From assembly GCA_964395665.1 (NCBI GenBank), contig CAYNDH010000204.1, positions 1 through 7,451 on the forward strand: a stretch of 7,451 bases of DNA, given 5' to 3'. Shown here piece by piece: positions 5,696 to 7,451 of the stretch; position 1 is the first letter of the stretch, and each line of letters starts with the position of its first letter. A program made the translations under genes and the position numbers. This DNA comes from JAEZAF01 sp964395665. GTDB lineage: Bacteria; Chloroflexota; Anaerolineae; Aggregatilineales; Phototrophicaceae. The notes beneath the pieces are model-generated. The model ran no database searches and was not told the DNA's origin. It saw only the letters and a list, made by a program, of their open reading frames with translations.

Positions 5696-6052
5696 ATGAG
5701 CGTGAATGAATCCGGCCAAGCGGGTAAAGCTGGCAAGGCCGAAAAACCGAAGATGATGGAAATCGAGAACGTGCTGCATCCCGGCAAAGTCTATCGCGTG
5801 CAGGCGGATAAGTTCGAAGCCATGCGCGAAGCCTATCTGAAGATTTTGCCTGCCGAAGCGCCGGGGATCAGTGCAGACGAGATCATCCAGCGGGTGATCC
5901 CGCATCTGCCGGAAGCGTTGTTCCCCGGTGGAGCGAAGGCCGGTTGGTGGGTGGCCGCCGTCCAGCTTGATCTCGAAGCGAAGGGTGTGATCAAACGCGG
6001 CGGAGTCAAACCGGTTCGCCTGTATCGCGTCGCATCGGATGATCAGGGCTGA
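5696..6052 (+). CDS. DUF6958-type small protein, 118 aa
   Basis: Residues 21-111 match my recollection of the DUF6958 family, a small domain of roughly 90-100 residues with no assigned biochemical role: MEIENVLHPGKVYRVQADKF near the start, ISADEIIQRVIPHLPEALFP in the middle, then GGAKAGWWVAAVQLDLEAKG and KPVRLYRV at the end. The order of helices and a closing basic hairpin suggests a winged-helix-like fold, perhaps binding nucleic acid or a protein partner; that is inference. The first 19 residues are an extra low-complexity stretch of Gly, Ala and Lys (GQAGKAGKAEKPK). The start is set by GGGAG six bases upstream of ATG 5696; the in-frame ATG at 5639 lies inside the promoter. It is divergent from the HxlR-type regulator, a possible but unproven controller. 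There are no cysteines and no membrane segment. Confidence 0.75.
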   Translation: MSVNESGQAGKAGKAEKPKMMEIENVLHPGKVYRVQADKFEAMREAYLKILPAEAPGISADEIIQRVIPHLPEALFPGGAKAGWWVAAVQLDLEAKGVIKRGGVKPVRLYRVASDDQG

Positions 6053-6148
6053 TGATCTGCGCTGGACTCCGCCGTGCCTGTGGTCAGCACTCCGAGCGCG
6101 GACTGACTCAACAGCGTTTATCCATCTTATCCATCTGACTTGTAGCAT

Positions 6149-6316
6149 ATGAAACTACTGTTGTACTCGTCTTACAGACTTGCACCCGACCATCTCGACG
6201 CGCTGATCCGGCTGACTGGCAAATCCCCGCAGGACATCAATTCGACAATGATCTGTCAACGGTCGCGGCAGACATCAGCAGCTTTGCAGGGCCGCACTGA
6301 TCCGCAGGCAGATTAA
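6149..6316 (+). pseudogene. Decayed peptidase S51 (dipeptidase E-like) remnant
   Basis: An ATG-led 55-codon frame starts with MKLLLYSSYRLAPDHLDALI and continues RLTGKSPQDI, which resembles the N-terminus of peptidase S51 proteins (MKLLL..., then ALxxLxGKxPxD). Intact members are about 200-230 residues with a catalytic Ser-His pair far downstream, none of which is present. After about residue 30 the frame stops looking like the family. A shifted frame at 6241-6300 reads FDNDLSTVAADISSFAG, resembling the helix that follows the second strand in the family, so a deletion of around twenty codons plus a frameshift is a plausible history. No ribosome-binding site precedes the ATG. The 327-bp gap 6053-6379 also holds a 9-bp tandem repeat TATCCATCT (6119-6127, 6128-6136) and the hairpin at 6304-6331. 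The family match is from memory, hence moderate confidence. Confidence 0.5.
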
Positions 6317-6331
6317 CGATCTGCAACCTGC
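6304..6331 (+). other. Bulged hairpin upstream of the reductase gene
   Basis: GCAGG (6304-6308) pairs with CCTGC (6327-6331), and inside it CAGAT (6309-6313) pairs with ATCTG (6319-6323), with a three-base bulge and a five-base loop. It lies 30 bases before the strong ribosome-binding site of the reductase gene. No T-run follows. It may be a terminator relic of the decayed gene or a leader structure. Confidence 0.35.
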
Positions 6332-6379
6332 CTGATGCCACAACGTATGAAGTACAACACAGAGGAAGGATCTACACCC

Positions 6380-7000
6380 ATGCGAAAAATTATCGTCTCC
6401 AATCTGGTGACTCAGGATGGCTTTTTTTCCGGGCCGAACGGTGAACTTGACTGGCACATGATCGATGAAGAATTCGATGCCTATGCCGCACAGCAGCTCA
6501 GCGCGATGGATGCCATCCTCTTCGGGCGCGTCACCTATGAGATGATGGCGAGCTACTGGCCGACGCCTGCTGCGATGTTCGATGATTCGCATGTGGCCGA
6601 ACAGATGAACAGCCTGCCCAAAATCGTGGTCTCGACCACGCTGACCCGTGCCGCGTGGGGAAGCTGGGATAACGTCAGCCTGATCCATGATCATGTGGCC
6701 GATCATGTGGCCGAACTGAAGCAGCAGCCGGGGCGCGATATGGTGATCTTCGGCAGCGGGGCGCTGGTATCATTTCTGGCGCTGCACGACCTGATCGACG
6801 AATACCGCCTGATCACCCATCCGATTGTGTTAGGCCAGGGCCAGCCCATGTTCCGCAACCTGACACGCCCGATTGAACTGAAGCTGCTCGGCGTGCGGCT
6901 TTTCCGTTCTGGCAAGGTGCTGTCATGCTACCGACAGGTCACCCACACCGAACACAGCTTTGCAGTGAATGGTTATCATGCAAAGGAGAGAATGCTGTGA
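6380..7000 (+). CDS. RibD C-terminal/DHFR-like reductase family protein
   Basis: The 206-residue protein belongs to the dihydrofolate-reductase-like family related to the RibD reductase domain (YwjB/YyaP type), cytoplasmic proteins expected to bind NAD(P)H; substrates of the stand-alone members are mostly unknown. Signatures in order: RKIIVSNLVTQDGFFSGPNG (2-20), DAILFGRVTYEMMASYWP (44-61), KIVVSTTL (81-88), RDMVIFGSGALVSFL (119-133) as the nucleotide-binding strand and Gly turn, and DEYRLITHPIVLGQGQPMF (140-158). The start at 6380 has AGAGGAAGGA (6361-6370) nine bases upstream; a longer reading from 6335 lacks such a site. A perfect 12-bp tandem duplication (6689-6700, 6701-6712) encodes DHVADHVA at 104-111. 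The C-terminus (about 186-206) runs some 15-20 residues past the usual end. Its last bases overlap the next gene's GTG start, implying coupled translation. Confidence 0.88.
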   Translation: MRKIIVSNLVTQDGFFSGPNGELDWHMIDEEFDAYAAQQLSAMDAILFGRVTYEMMASYWPTPAAMFDDSHVAEQMNSLPKIVVSTTLTRAAWGSWDNVSLIHDHVADHVAELKQQPGRDMVIFGSGALVSFLALHDLIDEYRLITHPIVLGQGQPMFRNLTRPIELKLLGVRLFRSGKVLSCYRQVTHTEHSFAVNGYHAKERML

Positions 7001-7212
7001 AAAATGACCATCCGTCCGGCTCGTCATCTGATTTCCCGCCAAAACTGGGATCACCAGCCAGACGTGCGCTGGAAGGCGCCGGTTACACCCGTCTGGAGCA
7101 GTTGACGGCGCTCACAGAGGCGGAACTGCTCCGGCTGCATGGCATGGGACCCAAGGCGCTGGGCCAGCTTCGTGAGGCGATGGCTGTAAAGGGCATGACC
7201 TTCGCGGAGTAG
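6997..7212 (+). CDS. Small helix-hairpin-helix (RpoA-CTD-like) protein, 71 aa
   Basis: The product resembles a stand-alone copy of the C-terminal domain of RNA polymerase alpha or related HhH DNA-binding modules: LGSPARRALEGAGYTRLEQL (17-36), then TEAELLRLHGMGPKALGQLR (40-59) with the HhH hairpin HGMG at 48-51, and a closing helix. These modules contact the DNA backbone without strong sequence preference. The first 14 residues are polar and probably disordered. I chose the GTG at 6997 because AAGGAG (6983-6988) lies eight bases upstream and GTGA overlaps the reductase stop by four bases; the longer reading from 6925 would lie within the reductase gene. Coupling to a reductase gene is the only functional clue, and the two activities have no obvious link. 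A hairpin follows 36 bases after the stop. Confidence 0.82.
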   Translation: MKNDHPSGSSSDFPPKLGSPARRALEGAGYTRLEQLTALTEAELLRLHGMGPKALGQLREAMAVKGMTFAE

Positions 7213-7248
7213 GCGTCTCGCTGATGTTTTCCCCGCCGCACCACCCAT

Positions 7249-7276
7249 CGCAGGGCGGGATTCTTGCCGCCCTGTG
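7249..7276. terminator. Bidirectional terminator-like hairpin between convergent genes
   Basis: CAGGGCGG (7251-7258) pairs perfectly with CCGCCCTG (7267-7274) around an eight-base loop, and a wobble plus a C-G pair extend it to 7249-7276. It lies between the HhH gene's stop (7210-7212) and the stop of the minus-strand gene (7294-7296). The + side continues TGTATTTG, only weakly T-rich. Confidence 0.55.
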
Positions 7277-7293
7277 TGTATTTGACTTCAGCG

Positions 7294-7451
7294 TTAGCTC
7301 CAGCCTGCTGCCGCCGCGACCTCTTCCCGCAGCAGATGATGATCACCGATCTCGGCGATGATAAAAGGCTTGATGCCATCGCGTCCGGTCAGCCGCAGCC
7401 AGATTGAGCCGCCGCGTGGCTCGACATCCATCCCATGATTGAAGAACGGGC
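7294..7451 (-). CDS. C-terminal 51 residues of an unidentified protein (partial)
   Basis: Reading the minus strand from base 7449, 51 codons run to TAA at 7296-7294. The peptide contains NHGMDVEPRGGSIWLRLTGR followed by DGIKPFIIAEIGDHHLLREE and a short alanine-rich end (VAAAAGWS). The alternation of hydrophobic and charged residues, the high third-position GC and the stop placed just behind a hairpin all support real coding. Other minus frames across the same stretch are either interrupted or rich in Ser, Arg and Cys. I do not recognise the family. The gene enters from beyond the right edge, so its length and start are unknown. Confidence 0.65.
   Translation of the reverse strand, partial: PFFNHGMDVEPRGGSIWLRLTGRDGIKPFIIAEIGDHHLLREEVAAAAGWS

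Noticed and set aside
5627..6148. 173-codon ORF antisense to the DUF6958-type gene
   Set aside because: Shadow frame rich in His, Arg and Phe; the opposite strand has the promoter, ribosome-binding site and family signature.

Overview
The window reads as chromosomal DNA of a free-living bacterium with fairly high GC in most genes: two lines of the glycosyltransferase and reductase genes that I counted by hand gave about 62-65% GC. The gene set (HxlR regulator fused to an SCP2-like domain, long ArsR-type regulator, DUF6958-type protein, RibD/DHFR-like reductase, small HhH protein, WD40-like secreted protein) resembles what I associate with Chloroflexota, Anaerolineae-like genomes. This is an inference from gene style; no taxonomic marker gene is present. 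No rRNA, tRNA, CRISPR array, transposase or phage gene was seen.

Layout. Positions 1-53 hold the tail of a + strand gene. From 58 to 1299 a secreted or membrane-anchored beta-propeller-like protein lies in a clearly AT-richer block (about 40-48% GC in three counted lines). A sharp composition change near 1386 leads into a GC-rich cluster of three hairpins (1400-1518), which separates it from a minus-strand cluster. That cluster contains a small charged protein (1549-1812), a 35-residue cysteine-rich ORF (1987-2094) overlapping the end of the next gene, and a 368-residue ArsR-family regulator (2039-3145). The regulator has a consensus-like promoter whose start point falls inside a 36-bp near-perfect palindrome, the expected arrangement for autorepression.

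A stand-alone GT4 glycosyltransferase follows on the + strand (3449-4582). A 307-bp non-coding stretch with nested inverted repeats comes next, then a minus-strand HxlR/SCP2 regulator (4890-5558) that appears to be transcribed without a leader. Divergent from it, with its own good promoter, is a DUF6958-type protein (5696-6052). The 327-bp gap after it contains a decayed peptidase S51 (dipeptidase E-like) remnant. A RibD/DHFR-like reductase (6380-7000) is translationally coupled through a GTGA overlap to a small RpoA-CTD-like helix-hairpin-helix protein (6997-7212). A terminator-like hairpin then meets the end of a minus-strand gene cut by the right edge.

The genes do not form one pathway; the window is a string of one- and two-gene units. 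The most distinctive locus is 1987-3238: an ArsR-type regulator with a long sensor-like N-terminus, a degenerate metal-site motif, a large palindromic operator over its own start point, and an out-of-frame Cys-rich small ORF embedded in its 3' end.
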